From assembly GCF_003432035.1 (NCBI RefSeq), contig NZ_QOHO01000113.1:1-64000 (forward strand): a stretch of DNA of 64,000 bases, in the 5' to 3' direction. Each line of letters begins with the position of its first letter. Within the stretch, counting starts at the first letter, position 1. Origin of the DNA: Lacrimispora amygdalina. GTDB lineage: Bacteria; Bacillota; Clostridia; Lachnospirales; Lachnospiraceae. The notes under the pieces were generated by a model. That model did no database searches. It was given only the letters and a program-made list of their open reading frames with translations, and had not been told where the DNA came from. The position numbers were made by a program, and so were the translations under genes. Of the stretch, positions 27,728 to 35,091 are shown one piece after another.

Positions 27728-28576
27728 TTATGTTCCTCCGTCTTTCTGTATATGAGTTCTGCCAAACTGATTCATACAGAACTCGTAATTGCGATTTACA
27801 TAAGCGGTAAACAGCACATCTACCACATTTAACTGTGAAATCCTGGAAGACATAGCTCCGCTTCTGTGAATGAGCTCCGTCGCAGCCACAGGCAGAACAA
27901 AATCCGCTTCCGCCGCAAGCTTAGACTCAACCGCTCTCGTTATGGCAATCACCTTTGCACCGTTTGCCTTGGCTTCTTTGGCGCACTGAAGCATCTCTTC
28001 TGTAAGACCGGAATAGCTGATGACAATTGCCACATCACCAGCCCGTAAGTTCTTGGCTGTTAAAAACTGGGCATGCCAGTCATCACATAAACTGCAGATC
28101 ACATCTGCCCTGAGAAGCTTTAAGTATAAGTCCCTCGCTACAAGAAGAGAAGTTCCAAGCCCGAACAGGGAAACTGTCCTGCTGGTTTCTAAAAGTTTCA
28201 CGCAATCCGTTATTATCTTAGGTTCCAGAAGCTTTCTCGTGGTTTCCAGTGATTCAATATTTTTTTTTGTTACCTTATAAATAATATCCTCCACAGTATC
28301 CTTCTGGGTGATCTTCTGAAACGCAATATCACGGCTCTCCCGAAACAAAGCCACCTCATAGGCCAGAGTGCTCTGAAAATCCTTATAGCCTTTACAACCC
28401 AGCTTTTTACACAGCCTGACAATGGTGGCGGGAGAGGTATAGGTTTCTTTGGCAATCTCCTTAATGGTCTTTCTTAACACAGATTCCGGATTTCTCTGAA
28501 GCCTGCTTATGAGTTGTTTTTCAGCCTCTCCGGAATTTTGAACATAATCATCGATTCTTACAAGTAGACCTTTCAT
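27728..28576 (-). CDS. murR: RpiR-family regulator of MurNAc catabolism
   Basis: 282 residues: an N-terminal RpiR HTH (1-80; TSPATIVRLCKKLGCKGYKDF) and a C-terminal SIS phosphosugar-binding domain (120-270; SLFGLGTSLLVARDLYLKL; VISYSGLTEEMLQCAKEAK). In E. coli MurR represses murQP and is released by MurNAc-6-phosphate. Here it is the first gene of the mur operon and so probably controls itself and the rest. Palindromic half-sites lie in its promoter. Confidence 0.85.
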   Translation of the reverse strand: MKGLLVRIDDYVQNSGEAEKQLISRLQRNPESVLRKTIKEIAKETYTSPATIVRLCKKLGCKGYKDFQSTLAYEVALFRESRDIAFQKITQKDTVEDIIYKVTKKNIESLETTRKLLEPKIITDCVKLLETSRTVSLFGLGTSLLVARDLYLKLLRADVICSLCDDWHAQFLTAKNLRAGDVAIVISYSGLTEEMLQCAKEAKANGAKVIAITRAVESKLAAEADFVLPVAATELIHRSGAMSSRISQLNVVDVLFTAYVNRNYEFCMNQFGRTHIQKDGGT

Positions 28577-28653
28577 TCTCTGTTCCTCTCTAAAAAGCCG
28601 GAAGGAGTTCCCTGTGCTTCACAGTTGTATTGAACTCATTCTAGCGGGTTTGT

Positions 28654-28698
28654 ATTATAGTTTCAATATGTGATAAAAATTATGAAACTTATTTTCAT
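28654..28698 (-). promoter_or_regulatory. mur operon promoter with candidate MurR operator
   Basis: On the minus strand a TATAAT (28659-28654) has only a weak -35. Upstream is the dyad atgaaa-N5-tttcat (28682-28698), and a further half-site gttcca-like gtttca lies at 28660-28665 against the -10. Overlap of dyad and promoter suits repression by MurR. Confidence 0.5.
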
Positions 28699-28756
28699 TA
28701 TATGATGTTTTCCGGGGGATTAACAGAGGGGATTTTTCTTGAGACAGGCAAAAAAA

Positions 28757-28797
28757 TCCCGGTTCCGTTGGAGATACCCTGATAAATGGAACCGGGA
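28757..28797 (-). terminator. Terminator of the rhodanese gene
   Basis: tcccggttcc (28757-28766) and ggaaccggga (28788-28797) form a perfect 10-bp stem. On the minus strand six to seven T follow. Confidence 0.8.
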
Positions 28798-28807
28798 ACT
28801 GACTATT

Positions 28808-29128
28808 TTATTTTCTCTTTGCACCAACGTAGGAGCCCATACCGCCCCCCACATTCACCACATCGAATCCTTTTTTCAAAAGAGCACTGCAGGTTCGTCT
28901 GCTTCTTGCTCCGGACTGACACATGATATAATAGGTCTTGTCCTTCATTAAATATTTTTCCGGGTTATATAATAAATTGCCCATGGGGATATTTTTTGCC
29001 GTTCTCAAGGTTCCGCTTTTAAATTCATAGGGCTCACGGATATCTATTAACTCAATACTGCCAATGAGTGGGTCTAAATCATTTACATGAATTACTTTTC
29101 CTGTATTTCTTTTTAAAAATTCAAACAT
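28808..29128 (-). CDS. Small rhodanese-domain sulfurtransferase
   Basis: 106 residues, a single rhodanese domain. Conserved features are LIDIREPYEFKSGTL and the active-site loop MCQSGARSRRTC, with the persulfide-forming Cys in CQSGAR. It would carry sulfane sulfur to acceptors such as TusA. The start at 29128 has aggag upstream; the frame is open further upstream to 29266, through the terminator of the next gene, and is not used. It lies behind a strong terminator and so is transcribed on its own, but beside the YeeE/TusA/TrxR genes it probably works with. Confidence 0.85.
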   Translation of the reverse strand: MFEFLKRNTGKVIHVNDLDPLIGSIELIDIREPYEFKSGTLRTAKNIPMGNLLYNPEKYLMKDKTYYIMCQSGARSRRTCSALLKKGFDVVNVGGGMGSYVGAKRK

Positions 29129-29232
29129 ATATTTTTCTCCTGTTTCCTTCAATAAATTTAATTTCATTATAAATCCTATTCTATTATTATCCGTGACTAA
29201 ATCACATATACAGTCCAAAATGGCAATAAAAA

Positions 29233-29282
29233 CCCCGGGCAGGTACACATGATCAAAAAATACCATGTGTACCCGCCCGGGG
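29233..29282 (-). terminator. Very strong terminator after the thioredoxin reductase gene
   Basis: Two 19-base arms (29233-29251 and 29264-29282) pair with one mismatch around a 12-base loop. On the minus strand a run of T follows. It ends the YeeE-TusA-YeeE-TrxR transcript and separates it from the rhodanese gene. Confidence 0.85.
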
Positions 29283-29293
29283 ATCTTATTTTC

Positions 29294-30514
29294 TTATTTA
29301 CAAATGCTTTCGATTCGTTCCTTTGTAATATCGCCGTCAATCTTCTCCTGTATCTTACAATCCTTAATCCAGACTGCGCAGGGACCGCTTTGGACGCCGA
29401 GGCGTTTTGCAATTCCGTCAGATTTATAGATGTCAATGCAGGATACCCGCATGCCGTTTTGATCCTGCTCAAATTCCTTGAATACAGATAAAAGCTCTCT
29501 GGATTTTGCATCAACTGCATTATAGATATAGACGAGTGAAGGCTTTCCTTCATTCATAATCTGCTGCTCAAATATCTCACACTCAGAAAGATATTTTTCT
29601 GCTCCGTAACCTGCCACTGCTCCGTCGCCTACTGCTGTTGCAACCTGCTTTAAGAATTTATCCCGCACATCACCTACTGCATAAACTCCAGGGATATTGG
29701 TTTCCATCCGTTCATTGGTAATTAAATAACCGCCGCGGTTCATATCCAGCATTCCCTTAAATATCTCTGTATTAGGCAGATATCCGATAAATAAAAAGCA
29801 GCTGTCAACGGTAACCGGAATCTTTTCTTCCGTTTTTACATTTTTTAAGACAACCGTACTGAGTCTTTCTTCTCCCTCGAAGCTGTCCACAACCGTATTC
29901 CACATAAATTCCATCTTGGGATTTGCCAGTGCCTGTGCCTTAGCAATTTCATTGCAGTCCATCTTTCCGTTTTCATGCATAACGGAAACAATCACCTTAT
30001 CAGCAAATTTTGTTAAAAACATGCCCTCTTCAATTGCCGCATCTCCGCTGCCGATTACCATAACCGTTTTACCGGTGTTGGCTGCTGCATCGCAGGTAGC
30101 ACAGAAAGAGATTCCTTTATCATAAAGATACAGTTCCTCGTTTTTTGCACCGGTCAGACGGGGCTTTCCGCCGCTTCCGATGATCACTGCCTTTGCCTCA
30201 AAGATATTGCGGAACGTTTCCACTTTTTTTACATCTCCCTCAAGAGATACGCTTCTTACATCGGTTAATTTGAACTCGACTCCGAACTTTTTGGCCTGTT
30301 TATGAAATAAATCCATCAGTCCAAGACCGGTGGCTCCATCAGGAAAACCAGGGTAATTTTCGATCTCATTGGTATAAGTTGCAAGTCCGCCCACCAGAGT
30401 CTTTTCAATAATCAGCGTCTTTAATTTTGCTCTTCCGCAATAAATACCTGCAGTTAAGCCGGCAGCGCCGCCGCCGATGATGACCACATCATACTGTAAT
30501 GTTTTCTTTTCCAT
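29294..30514 (-). CDS. Thioredoxin reductase-like flavoprotein fused to a CxxC-less thioredoxin fold
   Basis: 406 residues. Residues 1-305 form a complete thioredoxin reductase: FAD motif VVIIGGGAAGLTAGIYCGRA, redox-active CATC, NAD(P) motif VMVIGSGDAAIEEG, and VYAVGDVRDK. Residues about 320-406 look like a thioredoxin fold (SLVYIYNAVDAKSRELL; LGVQSGPCAVWIKD) in which the usual CxxC site reads NAVDAKS, so it cannot do dithiol exchange. Typical TrxR proteins end near residue 310. It is the last gene of the split YeeE/TusA operon, suggesting a role in reducing sulfur or selenium carriers rather than ordinary thioredoxin. The tail may dock a partner; this is inference. Confidence 0.8.
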   Translation of the reverse strand: MEKKTLQYDVVIIGGGAAGLTAGIYCGRAKLKTLIIEKTLVGGLATYTNEIENYPGFPDGATGLGLMDLFHKQAKKFGVEFKLTDVRSVSLEGDVKKVETFRNIFEAKAVIIGSGGKPRLTGAKNEELYLYDKGISFCATCDAAANTGKTVMVIGSGDAAIEEGMFLTKFADKVIVSVMHENGKMDCNEIAKAQALANPKMEFMWNTVVDSFEGEERLSTVVLKNVKTEEKIPVTVDSCFLFIGYLPNTEIFKGMLDMNRGGYLITNERMETNIPGVYAVGDVRDKFLKQVATAVGDGAVAGYGAEKYLSECEIFEQQIMNEGKPSLVYIYNAVDAKSRELLSVFKEFEQDQNGMRVSCIDIYKSDGIAKRLGVQSGPCAVWIKDCKIQEKIDGDITKERIESICK

Positions 30515-30538
30515 GGTATATAATCCTTTCTAAACGAT

Positions 30539-30564
30539 TGGAGCAATCATTTCTGATTGCTCCA
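30539..30564 (-). other. Intra-operon hairpin with GAAA tetraloop
   Basis: An 11-bp perfect stem, tggagcaatca (30539-30549) and tgattgctcca (30554-30564), read on the minus strand with loop GAAA. It lies between the YeeE C-half stop and the thioredoxin reductase start. There is no T run, so it is more likely an mRNA processing or stability element than a terminator. Confidence 0.5.
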
Positions 30565-30568
30565 GCCA

Positions 30569-31126
30569 TTACATAAAATACTTTGCCAGTAATTTGCTTC
30601 CGATAAATGCTCCCACTAAAAGGAACGCTCCAAATACCCAGCCGGATAAGGAAAAGGATGCAATTGCGGTAAACAAAGCTCCGATATTACAGCCGTTTGC
30701 AAGTCTTGCTCCGTAACCCATAAGCAGACCGCCCAGGACAGCTGCCACTACCTGGCGCAGGGTTTTAATCTTCTTTATTTTAAACTGTGATGCAAATAAG
30801 GTTGCTGCCAATGCTCCGAAGATAATGCCAAGATTTCGGATGGAACCGCCGTCTGCCAGAAAACCGGTATGAAGTTCCTGCTGCATCTTTTCCGATGCAT
30901 AATAGGCCCAGCTGCCTGCATCTCCGCCCAGTGCGTTATAAACCCAGGTTCCCCAGACAGCAAATGTACTTGTCACTCCCCAGCCTTTTTCAAATACTGT
31001 GAAATGAGCAATCTGGAAAACGGAAAGTAAAACAGCTCCCGCCACATAGGTTAAAGGTTCCTTTAACAGTTTTTTGTAAATCGGATGATCACCCAGTTTA
31101 ATAAAAAACTCTTTCAATTCATTCAC
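30569..31126 (-). CDS. YeeE/YedE-family sulfur transporter, C-terminal half
   Basis: 185 residues with about five membrane helices. It corresponds to the second half of YeeE/TsuA-type thiosulfate transporters: GGLLMGYGARLANGCNIGAL carries the conserved Cys. The N-terminal half is encoded two genes upstream, with TusA between, so a functional pore needs both chains. The track start at 31126 is a GTG; a TTG at 31117 has a better-placed taggtga and may be the real start. Cargo could be thiosulfate, other sulfur, or selenium compounds. Confidence 0.8.
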   Translation of the reverse strand: MNELKEFFIKLGDHPIYKKLLKEPLTYVAGAVLLSVFQIAHFTVFEKGWGVTSTFAVWGTWVYNALGGDAGSWAYYASEKMQQELHTGFLADGGSIRNLGIIFGALAATLFASQFKIKKIKTLRQVVAAVLGGLLMGYGARLANGCNIGALFTAIASFSLSGWVFGAFLLVGAFIGSKLLAKYFM

Positions 31127-31144
31127 CTACTTTCAAAGCGGTTA

Positions 31145-31372
31145 TTATTTTGCTTTCTCAATAACGATTTCCCATTCTCCGTCATCTACTTCTTCAATTT
31201 CAACATTGTGTCCCTGTTTTCTTGCCCATTCAGGAACATTCTTCATTGCACAGCTGTGGTCAATGGAAACCACCAGCACATCACCTACCGATAACTCACT
31301 CATCTTTTTCTCAGTTTTCATTAACGGTACAGGACAAGCCTCGCCTAAACAATCCAGTGTAAATTCAGCCAT
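31145..31372 (-). CDS. TusA-family sulfur carrier protein
   Basis: 75 residues with the family motif DCLGEACPVPLMK; the Cys of CPxP carries sulfur as a persulfide. SIDHSCAMKNVPEWARKQG completes the two-layer fold. In the Tsu system a TusA-like TsuB takes sulfur from the YeeE channel on the cytoplasmic side. Its place between the two YeeE halves strongly supports that role. ATG at 31372 follows aaggag. Confidence 0.9.
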   Translation of the reverse strand: MAEFTLDCLGEACPVPLMKTEKKMSELSVGDVLVVSIDHSCAMKNVPEWARKQGHNVEIEEVDDGEWEIVIEKAK

Positions 31373-31399
31373 TTTTTTATCTCCTTTAAATAATTTTAT

Positions 31400-32092
31400 T
31401 TATTCAATACTTCCCATTTTCTTCTGCTGCCATTTCACAGCAGCTATGTAGAGCAATACGATAATCAGTCCCTGAACGACAATTGCTCCAAACCAGCCAA
31501 ATACGTCAGGTAAAAATACCTTCGGAGCATTGGCATTTAATTTTCCCCAGAATCCCATGTCATGAGCACCCCAGACGGAACCTGCGATAAAAAATACCAG
31601 TGACAGCATCTGCATGAGGAAGCCCTCTCCCACACGCATTAAGGTTCCGGAAGCACAGCCTCCTGCAATTACCATACCAATTCCAAATAAGACAGCCCCG
31701 ATGATTAACGGCAGCCCGATGGGGGATACCCCCGCCATGTTTAAATTGGAATCTCCGCCTCCCATAGCACTGGCATACTTAATTGCCACAAAACCAACGC
31801 TTGATACAGCGACTGCCACCAGGACAGCTCTTGTTACTGATGTGCTCCCTGTTATGCAGGGATCACGAAACGCTGCTGTAAAACAGAATCTGGAGCGCTG
31901 CAGGATATAGCCAAATGCGATACCAAATATCCAGTAAACCGGAAGCTTGCTGCTCCCATGCCCCAAATAGAATCCAAAAGCAATAATTAGTGCAGTAAGT
32001 AGTATAGCAAATGGAATCTGACTCTTTTTGGGCTTTCTTGTCTTACGCACTCTCTGTGTACCTGTTTCGGTACTTGAATTAGTCTCTGACAC
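31400..32092 (-). CDS. YeeE/YedE-family sulfur transporter, N-terminal half
   Basis: 230 residues: a basic N-terminal tail of about 25, then about five to six helices. It carries two of the cysteines conserved in YeeE/TsuA: GYILQRSRFCFTAAFRD and VIAGGCASGTLMRVGEG. In the single-chain E. coli-type transporter these cysteines relay thiosulfate through the pore. The start is GTG at 32092, with gggagg six bases before it. First gene of the operon, divergent from a LysR regulator. Confidence 0.85.
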   Translation of the reverse strand: MSETNSSTETGTQRVRKTRKPKKSQIPFAILLTALIIAFGFYLGHGSSKLPVYWIFGIAFGYILQRSRFCFTAAFRDPCITGSTSVTRAVLVAVAVSSVGFVAIKYASAMGGGDSNLNMAGVSPIGLPLIIGAVLFGIGMVIAGGCASGTLMRVGEGFLMQMLSLVFFIAGSVWGAHDMGFWGKLNANAPKVFLPDVFGWFGAIVVQGLIIVLLYIAAVKWQQKKMGSIE

Positions 32093-32187
32093 TTGAATCC
32101 TCCCTTCTACATTGATAATTATATAACGATCTTTACAGTAAAATTATATCACAATAAATTTAAAGCTGTTAATCAAGATTTTTATAT

Positions 32188-32208
32188 GGTATAAGATATC
32201 CTTATACC
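32188..32208. promoter_or_regulatory. LysR-type operator dyad
   Basis: ggtataag (32188-32195), five bases, cttatacc (32201-32208): a perfect 8-bp dyad midway between the divergent YeeE operon and the LysR gene. It contains the T-N11-A spacing typical of LysR sites. Confidence 0.65.
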
Positions 32209-32313
32209 CAAACAAATCTTCCCACTAGTCATGATGCCTTACATTTGTTATAATTGCCCAAGGGGAACTGTACAGAATTTTAACAGTTAGCAGTTTTGCG
32301 AGGGGAGATTCTT

Positions 32314-33213
32314 ATGAATGTTCAAAATCTGAAGATGTTTATTAAAATAGTGGAAACGGGCAGCATCTCAAAGGCTGCGGAACTTATGAGTATCAGCCAG
32401 TCCGCACTAAGCCAGCAGCTGCGGGTCATGGAACTGGAAATCGGTGCCCGGCTCTTTGAACGCAATTATAACGGGGTCATACCTACCGATACGGGAAAAA
32501 TCGTATACAGTCACGCCATGGAAATTACATCTTCTTATGACCGAATGTTTTTAGACATCTCTAACTCTCAAAATCAGAACAAAACCATACATATAATAGC
32601 CAATCCCTGCGTCTATTCCTATGCCCTGCCCTGTACCCTCTATCATGTAAAGAACAATTATCCCCAATATACCCTTCATATGGAGGTCATGACCAGCCAG
32701 AATATTGAGGAAAAAATAACAAAGGGTCAGGCAGATATGGGGATCATCATCGGCAGGCCAAAGGATAAAAATCTTTCTTCCAAAAAAGTATTTACGGACA
32801 GGTTCTGTCTGGTCGCAGGAGAAAAGATGCAGGTTCCGACCCGGTTATCATCTGAGGAACTTTATCATTATCCTCTGCTGATGCTTGACAAAAATCAGAA
32901 AACCAGGCAGCTCATAGACAGATCTTTAATAAAAAGCGGAATTCAGATCAGCAGACTTCATATTCTTTACACACTGGAATCCACAGAATCCATTAAGCTG
33001 TCAGCGATCAATGGCTTCGGGCTTGCCTTTCTGCCCTACATGGCAATAAAAAAAGAGCTTTACCATAAGCAGCTTTGCATCATTGACTGTCCCGGGCTGG
33101 AGTTTGAGAATGATTATTACTCCATTAAACGTTCCAATGATGTACCTGCTTCTCCTGAATCGGCAAAGCTCATAAAATATATTGAAAAAATATTAAAGGA
33201 CACTATCTGCTAG
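32314..33213 (+). CDS. LysR family regulator (CysB/CysL-like position)
   Basis: About 299 residues. The N-terminal winged helix (1-60) contains FIKIVETGSISKAAELMSIS and QSALSQQLRVMELEIGARLF. The rest is a periplasmic-binding-like effector domain. ATG at 32314 follows ggggag; the TTG at 32296 would precede that RBS. It is divergent from the split YeeE operon with a dyad between, so it probably senses sulfur status. Its last 11 bases overlap the end of the convergent second TusA gene. Confidence 0.85.
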   Translation: MNVQNLKMFIKIVETGSISKAAELMSISQSALSQQLRVMELEIGARLFERNYNGVIPTDTGKIVYSHAMEITSSYDRMFLDISNSQNQNKTIHIIANPCVYSYALPCTLYHVKNNYPQYTLHMEVMTSQNIEEKITKGQADMGIIIGRPKDKNLSSKKVFTDRFCLVAGEKMQVPTRLSSEELYHYPLLMLDKNQKTRQLIDRSLIKSGIQISRLHILYTLESTESIKLSAINGFGLAFLPYMAIKKELYHKQLCIIDCPGLEFENDYYSIKRSNDVPASPESAKLIKYIEKILKDTIC

Positions 33214-33424
33214 CAGTAATAGTGATCTCCCATACGCCGTTCATCACCTCATCCAATTGGTAATCCAGTTTATTGGCTTTACAAAAGGATTCCAGATTTG
33301 AAATGGTGCAGCTGTGATCCGTAACCAGCAGATAGTCTTCTCCTTTTTGTATGGAATCCATAACTGCCTGCAGTTTCATTACAGGAACCGGGCAGATCTC
33401 GCCCAGACAGTCTATTTTTTTCAT
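33203..33424 (-). CDS. Second TusA-family sulfur carrier protein
   Basis: About 73 residues with DCLGEICPVPVMK and TDHSCTISNLESFCKAN. The start at 33424 overlaps the stop of the Fe-S protein gene (ATGA) and has gaggaaaggg upstream, so it is translationally coupled to it. The two TusA copies of this window differ in sequence outside the motif and probably serve different partners. Three genes form the unit: DUF2087 regulator, QueG-like protein, TusA. Confidence 0.85.
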   Translation of the reverse strand: MKKIDCLGEICPVPVMKLQAVMDSIQKGEDYLLVTDHSCTISNLESFCKANKLDYQLDEVMNGVWEITITASR

Positions 33425-34113
33425 ACTTTTCCCTTTCCTCTTTTCACTCCGAAACGCATGGGGCAGACAGTTCTGCACCGATTGCATTCTACTGTTTCAA
33501 AGCCCCGCTTTGTTTTTCCATAGCTGTATTGTCTGCATGGTTTCTGCTCCACAAACCCTTCCTTAATGGACCCCTGAGGGCAGTTCTCTATGCACAGACT
33601 GCAGCTGTCCGGGCAGATGGAAACAGCAGGTTCATCTGGTTCTGTTTCCAGATCTGTGAGAACGCAGCCCACGACCAGGCGGTTTCCAAATTCTTTATTC
33701 AGAAGCAGCGTATTCTTTCCCATCGTACCAAGGCCTGCCAGGCATGCCGCATGCTTCATGGATATAAGACCGCGCCCTTCCAGCTTCTCTTCATCCCAGT
33801 ATTCATAGGGAGAATCACATGGCAGAGGAACTGCGCGGGCTTCAAACCTATCTTCAATCAGCTTTGCAGTCTGTAACGCGATGTGGTCAACCTGCGGACA
33901 GGCCAGACTGTTATAATGAGAATAAATAAAACGGGAATCCACTTCATATAACCCGCGTGGTAAAGCTATACCAAATACAACAACGCTTTTACAGTCAGGA
34001 AAAATGCTGCAGGGTTGAAAGCCATCCGGTGCCTGATTAAACCCTTCTGCGCCCGCAAATCCACACACATCCGCGCCTGACTGAAGAACTGCGTTACGAA
34101 TTTTTTCCTTCAT
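33421..34113 (-). CDS. QueG-like 4Fe-4S double-cluster protein
   Basis: 230 residues. The C-terminal part has two cysteine sets, CPDSCSLCIENCPQG and CNRCRTVCP, for two 4Fe-4S clusters. The N-terminal part (GADVCGFAGAEGFNQAP; VVVFGIALPRG; LGTMGKNTLLLNKEFGNR) matches the scaffold of epoxyqueuosine reductase relatives. True QueG is longer (about 380 residues) and needs cobalamin, so this is a shorter paralogue of unknown activity, often described as a 4Fe-4S binding or reductase protein. It sits between a DUF2087 regulator and a TusA. Confidence 0.7.
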   Translation of the reverse strand: MKEKIRNAVLQSGADVCGFAGAEGFNQAPDGFQPCSIFPDCKSVVVFGIALPRGLYEVDSRFIYSHYNSLACPQVDHIALQTAKLIEDRFEARAVPLPCDSPYEYWDEEKLEGRGLISMKHAACLAGLGTMGKNTLLLNKEFGNRLVVGCVLTDLETEPDEPAVSICPDSCSLCIENCPQGSIKEGFVEQKPCRQYSYGKTKRGFETVECNRCRTVCPMRFGVKRGKGKV

Positions 34114-34119
34114 ATCAAC

Positions 34120-34905
34120 CTACCTCGTCTTATCCGGATTTATGAATTGCCCATCTTTTTCTTTGACCCAATAAAGAGTCCCATCGTTTGTCCGGTCCAT
34201 AAATCCGTATTCAATAAGCGCTCTTCGAATGGCGGCATTATCCTCATAAATCCTTTTTAAAATACGGTTTAACTCCTTCTCCTCATATTGTTTACCAGGC
34301 GCAAAATTCTTTACGATTTCGCTTAATACGACCAGCTTTTTCTTCTCTCTGGCAGGTATGCTTTTTAAACCGCCCTTGTCATCAAAATAGGTTTTTCTGA
34401 TGCTTTCAATTTCTTTATCCGTGATATTATAGCGGTCATCCACCATGGTAGCCGAACTGTGTGCATCATGCAGCACACTTCCTTCCAGACGGCTGATTTC
34501 CTTTTGTGTCTGTTCAGACAGCAGTTCCATCATGGCCAGAAAAACCTTCGCCTGCTTTTCTTTTTCCCTTAATTTGTACTTATGGTTTCGAATGGTTGAA
34601 TCTGCAACGCCTAACGCAGAAGCCACTTCCTTATCCGACAGCCCCTGTGCAATAAGCTGAAGCACCTTCTGCTGTGCCTGGGTAATTCCGGTATTGGCAC
34701 AGCTCATATTCAGAACATAGGAAAGCATGGATCCATGTTTTTCTTTTATATGCTCTTTCATTGATCTTTCTGCATCATAGAAAAGCCCGGCCTTTTCATA
34801 GATCCGGCCTTCCAGAAAGCTTTCTTTGCAGATTACACAGGTATACGTCTCTCCCTCTTTGATATACCCGTTTTTTAGTTCATCCTTTGATGCGTCCCCA
34901 AAAAT
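34120..34905 (-). CDS. DUF2087 regulator with N-terminal zinc finger and LuxR-type HTH; probable ATT start
   Basis: The first ATG in the frame is at 34761, but clear coding continues upstream: codons from 34905 read IFGDASKDELKNGYIKEG and then YTCVICKESFLEGRIYEKAG. This adds a CxxC that pairs with EHIKEKHGS to make a C2H2-like zinc site, as in relatives I recall. The frame has no ATG, GTG or TTG there. An ATT at 34905-34903 lies eight bases after aaaggag, so it is the likely start, giving about 261 residues. An HTH follows (KVLQLIAQGLSDKEVASALG), and the C-terminal DUF2087 contains EYGFMDRTNDGTLYWVKEKD. First gene of the QueG-like/TusA operon. Confidence 0.75.
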   Translation of the reverse strand: MFGDASKDELKNGYIKEGETYTCVICKESFLEGRIYEKAGLFYDAERSMKEHIKEKHGSMLSYVLNMSCANTGITQAQQKVLQLIAQGLSDKEVASALGVADSTIRNHKYKLREKEKQAKVFLAMMELLSEQTQKEISRLEGSVLHDAHSSATMVDDRYNITDKEIESIRKTYFDDKGGLKSIPAREKKKLVVLSEIVKNFAPGKQYEEKELNRILKRIYEDNAAIRRALIEYGFMDRTNDGTLYWVKEKDGQFINPDKTR

Positions 34906-35023
34906 AGTATCATCTCCTTTATACTTTATATAAGCAATATATTAACACTATTATTATTTTATGTCTATATATTTATAGTCTTTTTTTAAATTTGTTTATA
35001 TGAATAATTAAATCCGTTTTTAT

Positions 35024-35062
35024 AAAAAGCCACTGCAGAGTTTTACTTTGCAGTGGCTTTTT
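35024..35062 (-). terminator. Terminator of aspA
   Basis: A perfect 14-bp stem (35024-35037 with 35049-35062) including A and T tracts, 30 bases beyond the aspA stop. Confidence 0.8.
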
Positions 35063-35091
35063 ATGGCATTAAAACAGTTTACCCTTAATTT

